From: an uncultured Mollicutes bacterium
GTDB lineage: Bacteria > Bacillota_I > Bacilli_A > RF39 > UBA660
Reading direction: 5' to 3'
Assembly (NCBI GenBank): GCA_900543055.1
Contig: UQQI01000002.1
Location: forward strand, 1-63,506
DNA length: 63,506 nucleotides
The position numbers and the translations under genes were made by a program. The notes under the pieces were generated by a model that did not search any database, was not told the DNA's origin, and was given only the letters and a program-made list of their open reading frames with translations. Positions 1 through 6,934 of the stretch are shown one piece after another (positions within the stretch are counted from its first letter, which is position 1; each line of letters opens with the position of its first letter).

Positions 1-55
1 ACCTTTGTTTGTTATCAATATTATAAATCGGTGACATTTTAACTAATGTTTAACA
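1..55. repeat. Left copy of a 55-bp terminal inverted repeat
   Basis: Bases 1-55 are identical to the reverse complement of 63452-63506; base 56 is the first mismatch (C here, G in the reverse-complemented right end). The repeat abuts the stop codon (56-58) of the first gene. The copy ends exactly at the window edge, so the true repeat may be longer. It could be a genuine inverted repeat around the origin segment or the fixed-length overlap of a de Bruijn assembly with k=55. Confidence 0.97.
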
Positions 56-295
56 CTAATTTTTTAAAAGTTTAGCACATTTTTCCAATTGATCTAATAA
101 AGTCTTATTTTTTTCAATCTGTGTAAGAATCTTTTTTAAGGCCTCACAAGCTTCTTCTCCATTCCAATAAGCATCATCATTATTACCAACTTGAATCATT
201 GTAGCGTCTGTAAGAAGTAATTCTGTTGAATTTTTTAATCTGTCAATTTCTTTTGTTAATTTTTTTTCAAGTTTTTCCTTTTCCTTTGTTTTCAT
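56..295 (-). CDS. Small WXG100-like helical protein (type VII secretion partner)
   Basis: This 79-residue, highly charged, helical protein has a central W-x-G motif (DAYWNGEEA, residues 41-49) between two predicted helices, the layout of WXG100/EsxA-type and LXG-associated (Lap1-like) proteins. Such proteins act as secretion partners of LXG toxins exported by the type VII (ESX) system. A good ribosome site (AAGGAG, 305-310) lies 9 bases before the ATG. It follows the 126-aa gene by 20 bases, so the two form an operon reading off the left edge, where a toxin gene would be expected. Family assignment rests on the motif, size and pairing only. Confidence 0.6.
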   Translation of the reverse strand: MKTKEKEKLEKKLTKEIDRLKNSTELLLTDATMIQVGNNDDAYWNGEEACEALKKILTQIEKNKTLLDQLEKCAKLLKN

Positions 296-315
296 ATGTT
301 ACATCTCCTTATTAA

Positions 316-696
316 TTATTCATTGTATAGTAAAGATATCTTATCTTCTAAATTTGAAATTCTTTCATTTAGTTCTTTAATTTGAAATTTTTTCAAAGAA
401 TCATTAAATTTCATTTCTGTATTTGTACTTAATCTATTATAATTACCAGCAGTAGTAGAGCATTTTGTTCCTATATTTAAAAAATTATCTATATCTTTTC
501 CATCTACAATTTTTTTGTAAACTACTTTATTTAAAATATTATTTATTTGATTTAATGAATCTTCAATTATACTCATTTGTTTTACCATATCATTAATTAA
601 TGGCAAAGCATTTTTATGATTAACAACCAAATTATTTTTTTTCATATTTTTACCTAATTTTGAAGATTTAACAGACTCTATTTTATTCATAAACAT
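316..696 (-). CDS. Helical protein, possible LXG-associated (Lap2-like) partner
   Basis: The 126-residue protein is rich in Lys, Asn and Ile, has no signal peptide or membrane segment, and is predicted to be mainly helical with a C-terminal coiled coil (residues about 100-124). Its size and position before a WXG100-like gene match the second small partner of type VII LXG toxin operons. The first ATG is chosen because GGAGGG (705-710) sits 8 bases upstream; the second ATG, two codons in, would be 14 bases away. An extended -10 promoter element lies at 724-732. I recognise no specific family. Confidence 0.55.
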   Translation of the reverse strand: MFMNKIESVKSSKLGKNMKKNNLVVNHKNALPLINDMVKQMSIIEDSLNQINNILNKVVYKKIVDGKDIDNFLNIGTKCSTTAGNYNRLSTNTEMKFNDSLKKFQIKELNERISNLEDKISLLYNE

Positions 697-723
697 ATCA
701 TTATCCCTCCTATTATAGTAAAA

Positions 724-732
724 ATTATAACA
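724..732 (-). promoter_or_regulatory. Extended -10 promoter for the two-gene WXG100-like operon
   Basis: On the minus strand the sequence reads TGTTATAAT, a perfect TATAAT preceded by TG-n. It lies 28 bases before the first ATG (696). I see no convincing -35 box, as is common with extended -10 promoters. Confidence 0.5.
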
Positions 733-1098
733 TGTTTTTAAAATAAAAAAAAGAAGTTAAATTTTTGAGTTTAGTTTTTTAGAAAGAAATTTATTATATT
801 TACTTAAATTCTTATTAATTTATAAAATATATTTTTTAAGATTGTAATTGTTTTACGACAAAATTTAGCATATTTATGCTATCTTTTTTATACTGAATTA
901 GCCTAAATTAGAGAAGAAACCGTAACTGTTTAATCTTTTCTCATTCTTCTATTTTCTACTATTATTTTATTTCTCTTGCTATTTTACTTAATAATATTAC
1001 TATATTTTTTATTAGATGAAATATTATTTTTTTATGATTTGTGCTAACTCCATATTCATAGTTATCATAAAATAACAATATAAATTTTACTTTTCTTT
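733..1098. other. AT-rich region without a recognisable gene
   Basis: No ORF with a ribosome site is seen. On the minus strand an open stretch in a second frame (about 962-1096, ending in TAA at 962-964) continues directly from the 72-aa ORF at 1099-1317, so the area may hold the remains of a decayed gene. Confidence 0.4.
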
Positions 1099-1317
1099 TC
1101 AGAACTTCTTCGTAACATTTTTTCTTTTCTCTTTAAATAAAAAGTTTCTTCTATCTTTATTCTTATTTTCATTAATCTCTTTATAATAATTATTTATTGC
1201 TAAATTGAAATTATCAAATAATCTTTCTATTATATATACTAGTTTAATATCTATTTTTAAATTTCTAACAAATCTTCTTATTAGAGCAGAATCACATTTA
1301 GATATAAGAAATGACAT
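1099..1317 (-). CDS. Doubtful 72-aa ORF, possibly a gene remnant
   Basis: The ORF encodes a basic peptide (MSFLISKCDSALIRRF...) with no family I recognise. Its ATG has no good Shine-Dalgarno (only AGGT directly before it). After its TGA, a different frame stays open for about 45 codons, which fits a frameshifted remnant of a longer gene. It lies between the WXG100-like operon and the rplL terminator, a gap where horizontally acquired debris is plausible. It may not be coding. Confidence 0.2.
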   Translation of the reverse strand: MSFLISKCDSALIRRFVRNLKIDIKLVYIIERLFDNFNLAINNYYKEINENKNKDRRNFLFKEKRKNVTKKF

Positions 1318-1402
1318 ACCTGTAACAAATTTTGATTCAAGTTTTTGACAGTCTATTAGTATTTTTTTTATAAATTATATAAATAAGGATATTCTCTTAT
1401 TA

Positions 1403-1440
1403 AAAAAAATGAATCTATAAAAATACAGATTCATTTTTTT
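1403..1440 (-). terminator. Intrinsic terminator after rplL
   Basis: An inverted repeat (TGAATCT at 1410-1416 and AGATTCA at 1427-1433) is flanked by A/T runs on both sides. It can therefore terminate the rplKAJL transcript and could also work on the other strand. Confidence 0.85.
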
Positions 1441-1476
1441 AATTATTTTGAAATTTTATATAAACTCAAAGTTAAA

Positions 1477-1845
1477 TTATTTAACTTCTACAGTAGCTCC
1501 AGCTTCTTCAAGCTTAGCTTTGATTTCATCAGCTTCAGCTGTTGGAATATTTTCTTTAACAGCTCCGTTGTTATCAACGATATCTTTAGATTCTTTTAAT
1601 CCTAAACCAGTAATTTCTTTAACAACTTTGATTACAGCAACTTTAGAAGCCCCAGCATCAGCAATTGTTACAGTAACTGTACTTGGTGCAGCATCAGCAA
1701 CTCCTGCTCCAGCAGGTGCAGCAACTGCTACAGCAGATGGATCAACACCAAATTCTTCCTTCATTGCATCTACTAATTCTTTAATTTCTAATAAATTCAT
1801 TTCTTTTAAACTACTGATAAAATCTTCTTTTGTTAATTTAGCCAT
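1477..1845 (-). CDS. rplL: Ribosomal protein L7/L12
   Basis: This is the acidic L7/L12 stalk protein of the 50S subunit, which recruits and stimulates translation GTPases. The 122-residue product shows the N-terminal dimerisation helix, an Ala/Gly/Pro-rich hinge (about residues 38-50) and the conserved C-terminal domain (VKEITGLGLKESKDIVD). The start is the ATG at 1845; an in-frame ATG upstream (1860) lies before the GGAGG ribosome site and would add five residues. It follows rplJ by 27 bases and shares the L10-leader transcript, so it is probably co-regulated with L10. Confidence 0.97.
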   Translation of the reverse strand: MAKLTKEDFISSLKEMNLLEIKELVDAMKEEFGVDPSAVAVAAPAGAGVADAAPSTVTVTIADAGASKVAVIKVVKEITGLGLKESKDIVDNNGAVKENIPTAEADEIKAKLEEAGATVEVK

Positions 1846-1872
1846 TTTATTTCCTCCCATATTTTTTTATTA

Positions 1873-2367
1873 TTAATTTTCTTCTTTTTGTTGACTATAT
1901 AAGTCTAAGCAAATAGATAAGTCTCTTGCGATACCCATCATACCACCTGCTAGCATTGTTAATAATTGGTCTCTAGATGGTAATGAAGCATACTCAGCTA
2001 ATTTAGCTTGATCAGCCTTTTCTCCATCAACAATCCCTACTTTTAAAACTAATGCTGGGTGAGTTTTAGCAAATTCTGATATAACCTTAATTGGAGCAAT
2101 TTGATCTTCACCAAATGCAAATGCGCTTGGTCCATTTAATCCTTCAGAAAGGTCAATACCTAAATCATTGAAAGCTCTAGTCATTAAAGTATTCTTATAT
2201 ACTTTATAATCTGAATTTGTTTCTCTTAACTTAACACGTAATTCTTTTGCTTCACTATCAGTAATTCCACGATAATCGAATAATACTATAGTTTTAGCAT
2301 TAGAAGCACGATCTTTAATTTCATCAATTACAGATTGCTTTTGCTTTAATATCTTTTCACTTGCCAT
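1873..2367 (-). CDS. rplJ: Ribosomal protein L10
   Basis: L10 anchors the L7/L12 dimers to 23S rRNA at the base of the stalk. The product is 164 residues, normal for the family, with the N-terminal KQSVIDEIKDR...TIVLFDYRGI region and the C-terminal helix that binds L7/L12. The ATG at 2367 follows AAGGAGG; the frame is open upstream but that part overlaps the leader terminator. L10 in complex with L7/L12 represses its own synthesis in other bacteria by binding the leader, which is recognisable here at 2404-2500. Confidence 0.97.
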   Translation of the reverse strand: MASEKILKQKQSVIDEIKDRASNAKTIVLFDYRGITDSEAKELRVKLRETNSDYKVYKNTLMTRAFNDLGIDLSEGLNGPSAFAFGEDQIAPIKVISEFAKTHPALVLKVGIVDGEKADQAKLAEYASLPSRDQLLTMLAGGMMGIARDLSICLDLYSQQKEEN

Positions 2368-2403
2368 AATACACCTCCTTAATTTATTGAGGGATGCCAT
2401 AAT

Positions 2404-2500
2404 AAAAGGTTCTCAATCATACGAGAACCTTTTAAATCTACTAGTAAAAGTCCTCGGTAGGATTTATTTTAACACCTACTGTCTATGGCACCTACAAATT
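2404..2500 (-). promoter_or_regulatory. L10 ribosomal leader (rplJL autoregulation)
   Basis: The minus strand carries the conserved L10-leader core: GACAGTAGGTG, then AAATCCTACCGAGGA, forming the kink-turn region bound by L10(L12)4. It is followed by a hairpin with arms GGTTCTC/GAGAACC (2408-2429) and a T run, an intrinsic terminator just before rplJ. Termination versus read-through is the likely output. Family knowledge: Rfam L10 leader; the exact boundary is my estimate. Confidence 0.88.
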
Positions 2501-2507
2501 GTCTTTA

Positions 2508-2535
2508 TTATATACTATAAATTATTATTTGTCAA
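2508..2535 (-). promoter_or_regulatory. Sigma-A promoter for rplJL inside the end of rplA
   Basis: TTGACA (2530-2535) and TATAAT (2508-2513), both perfect, are separated by 16 bases on the minus strand. The -35 box is formed by the last sense codons of rplA. Transcription would start just upstream of the L10 leader, so rplJL can be made separately from rplKA. Confidence 0.8.
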
Positions 2536-3220
2536 AATTATTTTCAACTTTAATACCAGGACCCATAGTTGATGATATAGAAATGTTCTTAATATATTCA
2601 CCTTTTACAGTTGCTGGCTTAATTCTTATAATTTGAGCAACAAATGCATCTAAGTTAGCAAGTAAATCTTCTTCGCTGAAAGAAGCTTTTCCAATAACAC
2701 CATGAATATTTCCGAATGAATCAGTTCTATATTCAACACGTCCAGCTTTTACTTCTTCAACTGCTTTTTTTACATCCATTGTAACTGTACCTGTTTTAGG
2801 GTTTGGCATTAATCCTTTTGGTCCTAAAACTCTACCTAATTTACCAAGTAAAGGCATCATATCAGGAGTCGCAATCATTGTATCAAAATCGAACCAATTT
2901 TCTTTTTCGATTTTTTCTAACATATCAGTATCTCCTACATAATCTGCGCCAGCATCTTTTGCTTCTTGTGCTTTAGGTCCTCTTGCAATTACTAAAACTT
3001 TCTTAGTCTTTCCTGTTCCTTTAGGAAGTACTATAGCACCTCTTAATTGTTGATCAGCTTTTTTAGTATCTAGATTTAATCTCATAGCTACTTCAACTGA
3101 ACCATCAAAAGAACTAATAGAAGTTTCTTTAACTAACTTAACAGCTTCTTGTTTTGTATATGCTTTAGTCTTATCAATTTTAGATAAAACTTCAGTATAC
3201 TTCTTACTTCTCTTTTTCAT
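2525..3220 (-). CDS. rplA: Ribosomal protein L1
   Basis: L1 forms the mobile E-site stalk of the 50S subunit and is a translational repressor of its own operon in other bacteria. The 231-residue product is standard length and contains the signature around residues 120-140 (MMPLLGKLGRVLGPKGLMPNP). AAGGAGGAAAG precedes the ATG. It lies 82 bases after rplK; the gap holds a short stem (AGTGG/CCGCT, about 3254-3268) that might be an L1 contact, although the better candidate leader is upstream of rplK. Confidence 0.97.
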   Translation of the reverse strand: MKKRSKKYTEVLSKIDKTKAYTKQEAVKLVKETSISSFDGSVEVAMRLNLDTKKADQQLRGAIVLPKGTGKTKKVLVIARGPKAQEAKDAGADYVGDTDMLEKIEKENWFDFDTMIATPDMMPLLGKLGRVLGPKGLMPNPKTGTVTMDVKKAVEEVKAGRVEYRTDSFGNIHGVIGKASFSEEDLLANLDAFVAQIIRIKPATVKGEYIKNISISSTMGPGIKVENNFDK

Positions 3221-3302
3221 TTTCTTTCCTCCTTATGTGGTTAAAGCGGATAATTCCTTCCACTAGGTTTGTTTGTCCTATATATTGAAGGTAAATTACT
3301 TA

Positions 3303-3728
3303 TTAATCTTTAATTTCAATACCCATGTTTTTTGCAGTACCAGCAACAATCTTCATTGCTTCTTCTACAGTATATGCATTCAAATCAGGTAACTTAATTT
3401 CTGCAATTTCTTTTAATGTTGCATTATTAATTGTTGCAACAGTTTGTTTTGCACCAGTTGTTGAACCTTTTTGTACATTTGCATATTTCTTTAATAAGAA
3501 ACTTGTTGGTGGAGTTTTAACTACAAAATCAAAACTTCTATCATCATAAATTGTGATTTCAACAGGTAAAATATCACCCATTTTATCTCTAGTTGCATCA
3601 TTGTACTTAGTACAGAAATCTTGTAAGTTTATTCCTGCAGGTCCTAATACAGTTCCAACTGGTGGAGCTGGTGTAGCTTTCCCTGCAGCGATTTGTAATT
3701 TAATCTTTTTTACTACTTCTTTTGCCAC
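3303..3728 (-). CDS. rplK: Ribosomal protein L11
   Basis: L11 binds the GTPase-associated centre of 23S rRNA and takes part in factor-dependent GTP hydrolysis and the stringent response. The product is 141 residues, exactly the usual length, with the PPVGTVLGPAGINLQDFC motif near the N-terminus. I choose the GTG at 3728, which lies 8 bases after AGGAGG (3737-3742); the GTG three codons earlier overlaps that ribosome site. It is the first gene of the rplKA unit, with a promoter at 3853-3881 and a candidate L1 leader. Confidence 0.96.
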   Translation of the reverse strand: MAKEVVKKIKLQIAAGKATPAPPVGTVLGPAGINLQDFCTKYNDATRDKMGDILPVEITIYDDRSFDFVVKTPPTSFLLKKYANVQKGSTTGAKQTVATINNATLKEIAEIKLPDLNAYTVEEAMKIVAGTAKNMGIEIKD

Positions 3729-3761
3729 GAAAAACACCTCCTATAATTTTTAGTTTTCGCG

Positions 3762-3815
3762 AGTGGTCCAAATAGCTTGATTCCCGCTTTTATAAATGCA
3801 AACCATGCTTCCCAC
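3762..3815 (-). promoter_or_regulatory. Candidate L1 leader upstream of rplK
   Basis: On the minus strand AGTGGGAAG... (from 3815) and ...GACCACT (ending 3762) form an outer stem AGTGG/CCACT enclosing further pairing. This resembles the L1 binding site of rRNA and of rplKA leaders in other bacteria. Position between the rplK promoter and its ribosome site supports feedback by L1. No covariance test was possible. Confidence 0.5.
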
Positions 3816-3852
3816 TGAATAACTATATATATAAACTAAATATAGCCCCTAA

Positions 3853-3881
3853 ATAATAACACATAATGTTTAAAATATCAA
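3853..3881 (-). promoter_or_regulatory. Sigma-A promoter of rplKA
   Basis: The minus strand shows TTGATA (3876-3881), a 17-base spacer and TATTAT (3853-3858), followed by the leader and rplK. It lies in the 177-base gap after nusG. Confidence 0.8.
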
Positions 3882-3905
3882 GTAAAATAAGTGTTTTATT
3901 GCTTT

Positions 3906-4439
3906 TTATGCATTTTCTATTTGTCCAAGTTCAACTTCAACAGATGTTTCTTGTCCAAATAAGTCTACTGAAAGCATAACTTTTTGATTAGCTAAGTCAA
4001 CAGAATCAATTTTTCCAAACATTCCATTAAATGGCCCAGCAATAATTTTAACCTTAGTACCTTCTTTAAGTTCAGTATCTACGTTCATTCTGCTAATTCC
4101 CATATTACCTAAAATATTATCAACCTCATAAGGTTGTAATGGTGTTGGTTTAGCACCTTTTCCGCTTGACCCAATAAATCCAGTTACTCCAGGTGTATTT
4201 CTTACTACATACCAAGCCTCATCACTCATTACCATTTCAACTAAAATATAACCAGGGAACATTTTCTTTGTTCTTTCCTTAGTTACACCATTTTTAACTT
4301 CTGTAACTTTTTCTTCAGGAATAACCACTCTATAAATATAATCTTTCATATCCATAGATTCAGCTCTCATTTCTAATTTTTCTTTAACCTTATTCTCATG
4401 ACCAGAATAAGTATTAACTACATACCATTGTTTTTCCAT
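3906..4439 (-). CDS. nusG: Transcription termination/antitermination factor NusG
   Basis: NusG binds RNA polymerase through its N-terminal NGN domain and influences pausing, Rho action and transcription-translation coupling. The 177-residue protein begins MEKQWYVVNTYSGHE and ends with a KOW domain (KEGTKVKIIAGPFNGMFGKI, about residues 125-145). The ATG at 4439 is preceded by AAAGGAG at 9 bases; the frame is open eight codons further upstream but would overlap secE. It follows secE directly, as in most bacteria. Confidence 0.97.
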   Translation of the reverse strand: MEKQWYVVNTYSGHENKVKEKLEMRAESMDMKDYIYRVVIPEEKVTEVKNGVTKERTKKMFPGYILVEMVMSDEAWYVVRNTPGVTGFIGSSGKGAKPTPLQPYEVDNILGNMGISRMNVDTELKEGTKVKIIAGPFNGMFGKIDSVDLANQKVMLSVDLFGQETSVEVELGQIENA

Positions 4440-4455
4440 AAATACTAACTCCTTT

Positions 4456-4776
4456 TTAACCAATTAAAGATTGAACCAATGCGAAAAGAACATCAATTAA
4501 ATAAAAGAAAAGTGAACAAAATATTATAGTAATAATAGTTGCTATAGAATATTTAACCATATCTTTCTTATTTGTCCAATGAACTTTTTTAAATTCAGAT
4601 TTAACACCATGACAAAATGTCATAAATCTAGCAAATAAACTTTTCTTCTCAACTACAATTTCTTTCTTGTTAGTAGTCTTTTTTTCCTTTTTTTTATTTT
4701 CTACTTTCTTTGTTTCTGTTTTTATACTTGATGTATTATACTTGTCTTCAACAACTTTCTTTCTAACTTCAGCCAT
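4456..4776 (-). CDS. secE: Preprotein translocase subunit SecE
   Basis: SecE clamps SecY in the SecYEG protein-export channel. The 106-residue protein has the conserved amphipathic segment (FMTFCHGVKSEFKKVHWTNK, residues about 51-70) followed by one transmembrane helix (about 77-100). It is longer than the roughly 60-residue B. subtilis protein because of a 50-residue Lys/Glu/Thr-rich N-terminal extension that looks disordered. Position before nusG confirms the call. A strong promoter lies 60 bases upstream, followed by a hairpin in the leader. Confidence 0.95.
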   Translation of the reverse strand: MAEVRKKVVEDKYNTSSIKTETKKVENKKKEKKTTNKKEIVVEKKSLFARFMTFCHGVKSEFKKVHWTNKKDMVKYSIATIITIIFCSLFFYLIDVLFALVQSLIG

Positions 4777-4801
4777 ATCTTCACCTATTCCTAATTTGTT
4801 T

Positions 4802-4826
4802 CAAAATAAAAACACTTCTGAGTGCT
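4802..4826 (-). terminator. Hairpin with T tract in the secE leader
   Basis: Minus-strand AGCACT (4821-4826) pairs with AGTGTT (4811-4816), followed by a T-rich run. It may terminate transcripts from the gene upstream (4875-5576), but it also lies just after the predicted start of the secE promoter (start near 4829), so it would act on secE-nusG transcripts too. Confidence 0.6.
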
Positions 4827-4835
4827 TACACCATT

Positions 4836-4864
4836 AAAATAGCACAAACACAAAGAAATGTCAA
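4836..4864 (-). promoter_or_regulatory. Sigma-A promoter of secE-nusG
   Basis: A perfect TTGACA (4859-4864), 17-base spacer and TATTTT (4836-4841) lie on the minus strand about 60 bases before the secE ATG. The predicted start is only a few bases before the leader hairpin. Confidence 0.8.
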
Positions 4865-4874
4865 CGAATATGAA

Positions 4875-5576
4875 CTAAATTAAACTTAATACCCATCCTA
4901 TCATACACATTAGTAAAAGAGTAAACATACAAATAGTTGGAACTAGTAAATAATTAATAAAGGCTGAATCACGAATTCCGCTGATTTGCTTGTAAATAGT
5001 ATCATTTATTCTATTATTATTAAAATTACTTAAATTGAGCCTATTGTTTTCTTTCACAAGTGACTTATCTTTTGATGCATTTTCCCCTAATTCATTTTCT
5101 AAATTTATTAAATCCCTATTACGTCTTTCAACATCGTATTCACACAAATAAACTGAAGCACCTCTTTGAATCACACCTCTATAATAAGGAACATTTTCAC
5201 TAGGCAAAAATTGAGCAAATGAATCAAAATTTTCTTTTAAAAATTCAATATTTAACTGACTAAGTGGAATATGTAAATAATAACAAATTTGTATAATACT
5301 GGAGTTAAATATATCTTCATTTATCATTTTCTTTTTTCTTATAGGATCAGGAGATAATTGAATTAAACTAACGAATTGGACATAATCAGGTCTATTTTCC
5401 AACACATCAATCTGAGTTGGACTAAAATCATTAATACAATAATCATGTTCATGAATATATTTTAAAGCTTTATCCATATTTAAAAATAACTCTTTCATAT
5501 CATTTTCTGATGAATGAATCTTAATCCATTCATCAAGATTACATGATTCATAATTTCTATAATTATTACCAATCAT
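4875..5576 (-). CDS. Unrecognised tail-anchored protein with a degenerate kinase-like fold
   Basis: The 233-residue protein has one membrane segment at its extreme C-terminus (about 209-231), leaving the rest in the cytoplasm. Residues about 30-105 resemble the middle of a protein kinase: ALKYIHEHDYCINDFSPTQI recalls the catalytic loop with HRD replaced by IND, and NEDIFNSSIIQICYYL recalls the helix after the DFG segment. The DFG motif is not seen, so any kinase fold is probably inactive, as in the type VII component EssB. It sits between sigH and secE, where B. subtilis has rpmG (L33). This is an inference from patterns, not a family match. Confidence 0.4.
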   Translation of the reverse strand: MIGNNYRNYESCNLDEWIKIHSSENDMKELFLNMDKALKYIHEHDYCINDFSPTQIDVLENRPDYVQFVSLIQLSPDPIRKKKMINEDIFNSSIIQICYYLHIPLSQLNIEFLKENFDSFAQFLPSENVPYYRGVIQRGASVYLCEYDVERRNRDLINLENELGENASKDKSLVKENNRLNLSNFNNNRINDTIYKQISGIRDSAFINYLLVPTICMFTLLLMCMIGWVLSLI

Positions 5577-5645
5577 ATTAAAACCATCCTATCCTAATAT
5601 AATTTTAAATCATATTAAGAAAAAAAACAATTTATAAATTAATAA

Positions 5646-6227
5646 TTATTCACATAATATTCTCGTCCTTATTTCGTCTCTAACTAAATTCACTCTATAA
5701 GAAACTGAATTTATTGATACTTCTAAAAGAATAGAAATTTCTTTCAAAGAAAAATTATTCATTTTTAATTCAAAAGGAGCAGTATATTTTAAATCTAATG
5801 AATATAAAACATCTTTAATAGTATTCATAGTATCTTCATAGTCTAATTCATCATTTAAAGATACAGAATTATCTCTTACATCTAAATCATCTAATGAAAC
5901 AAAGTATTTATTACTTATATTTCTTTTTGGTAAAGTTATATTCTTAGTAAAACTAAGTAATCGTCTCCTAATACACAATTCAACAAAAGTATAAAATAAT
6001 GCCCCTTTCGAAGAATCATACTTATTTAAAGCATTTTGAAATCCAACATAACCTTCTTGAATAAAATCATCATAGTCATATCCATAATCAGAATACCTAT
6101 CATAAAATTCCTTAGAGATATTTTTTACAATAGGCTTATACTTTTCAAATAAAGAATAATATGAAAACTCATCATTTTCTCTTACCATCGATATTAATTC
6201 ATAATCATTATAATTTTTATAATTCAT
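5646..6227 (-). CDS. sigH: Sigma-70 family factor, sigma-H-like
   Basis: The 193-residue protein has sigma region 2 (DYDDFIQEGYVGFQNALNKY, about residues 50-69, then a YTFVELCIRRRLL segment) and a C-terminal helix-turn-helix of region 4 (FSLKEISILLEVSINSVSYR, about residues 160-179). Length and location between rlmB and secE match sigH (spo0H) of Bacillus, which drives early sporulation and competence genes. Its start lies 5 bases after the rlmB stop with a weak ribosome site (AGTAGG), so translation may be coupled. Assignment to SigH rather than another sigma factor rests on synteny. Confidence 0.8.
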   Translation of the reverse strand: MNYKNYNDYELISMVRENDEFSYYSLFEKYKPIVKNISKEFYDRYSDYGYDYDDFIQEGYVGFQNALNKYDSSKGALFYTFVELCIRRRLLSFTKNITLPKRNISNKYFVSLDDLDVRDNSVSLNDELDYEDTMNTIKDVLYSLDLKYTAPFELKMNNFSLKEISILLEVSINSVSYRVNLVRDEIRTRILCE

Positions 6228-6232
6228 TTAAC

Positions 6233-6931
6233 CTACTTTCTATTACGAATCATCTCATATATCATTATACCAGTAGCAACACTTGCATTTAAACTATTAG
6301 TTTCTCCATACATTGGAATTTTTGCAATAAAGTCACATTTTTTCATAACTAAATTAGATATTCCTGTTCCTTCATTACCAACTATAAGAGCTATCTTACC
6401 AGTATAGTCAATATCTCTATAGTCAACACTATCTTTAAGAGCAGTACCAACTATCCAATATCCATTTTCTTTTAATTTATCTATTGTATTAGATAAATTC
6501 GTAACTTGAACTATATTTACATTATCCAATGTACCAACACTAGTTTTCATAACAGTTGCATTGACTTGTACTTGTCTATCTTTAGGAATAATAACAGATT
6601 TTATTCCTGCAGCCTCACAAGTTCTAATAATAGCACCTAAATTATGAGGATCTTCGATATGATCTAAAATAACAACTTTCTCCTCATTTTTATTTAAAAA
6701 AGTGTTAATATTAGAATATTGATAATCCGGAATAAATAAGAGTATACCTTGATGTACCCCAGAACACAAATTATCAATTTCTCTTTTTTTCTTATAAAAA
6801 ACTACAATTTTAGAATTTTCGATAAGTGAAATTATCTCTTTATCATTAAAATTCTCTTGCAAAAAAATTTTTTCGACTTTTTCACCTTTTTTTAAAATAT
6901 CCTTTGCTACATTTCTTCCATAAACTAACAT
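6233..6931 (-). CDS. rlmB: 23S rRNA Gm2251 methyltransferase (SpoU family)
   Basis: This enzyme methylates the 2'-OH of a G in the peptidyl-transferase loop of 23S rRNA using SAM. The 232-residue protein has the N-terminal substrate-binding domain (YGRNVAKDILKKG) and the SPOUT knot motifs: NLGAIIRTCEAAG, LIVGNEGTGIS (about residues 187-197) and SLNASVATGIMIYEM near the end. It lies 3 bases after mrnC, as in Bacillus. The yacP gene usually following it is absent. Confidence 0.95.
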   Translation of the reverse strand: MLVYGRNVAKDILKKGEKVEKIFLQENFNDKEIISLIENSKIVVFYKKKREIDNLCSGVHQGILLFIPDYQYSNINTFLNKNEEKVVILDHIEDPHNLGAIIRTCEAAGIKSVIIPKDRQVQVNATVMKTSVGTLDNVNIVQVTNLSNTIDKLKENGYWIVGTALKDSVDYRDIDYTGKIALIVGNEGTGISNLVMKKCDFIAKIPMYGETNSLNASVATGIMIYEMIRNRK

Positions 6932-6934
6932 AAA

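Noticed and set aside
1..55. Terminal repeat as a dif/Xer recombination site
   Set aside because: GGTGACATTTT...TGTTTAAC bears only a loose likeness to dif sequences, and arms and spacer do not align; not enough to call.
1448..1876. 142-aa plus-strand ORF across rplL
   Set aside because: It is the antisense of rplL and its Ala/Ser/Thr-rich composition is a mirror of the L7/L12 hinge; no ribosome site.
4777..4874. rpmG (L33) expected before secE
   Set aside because: No ORF of about 50 codons with the L33 cysteines is present in either frame set of this gap.
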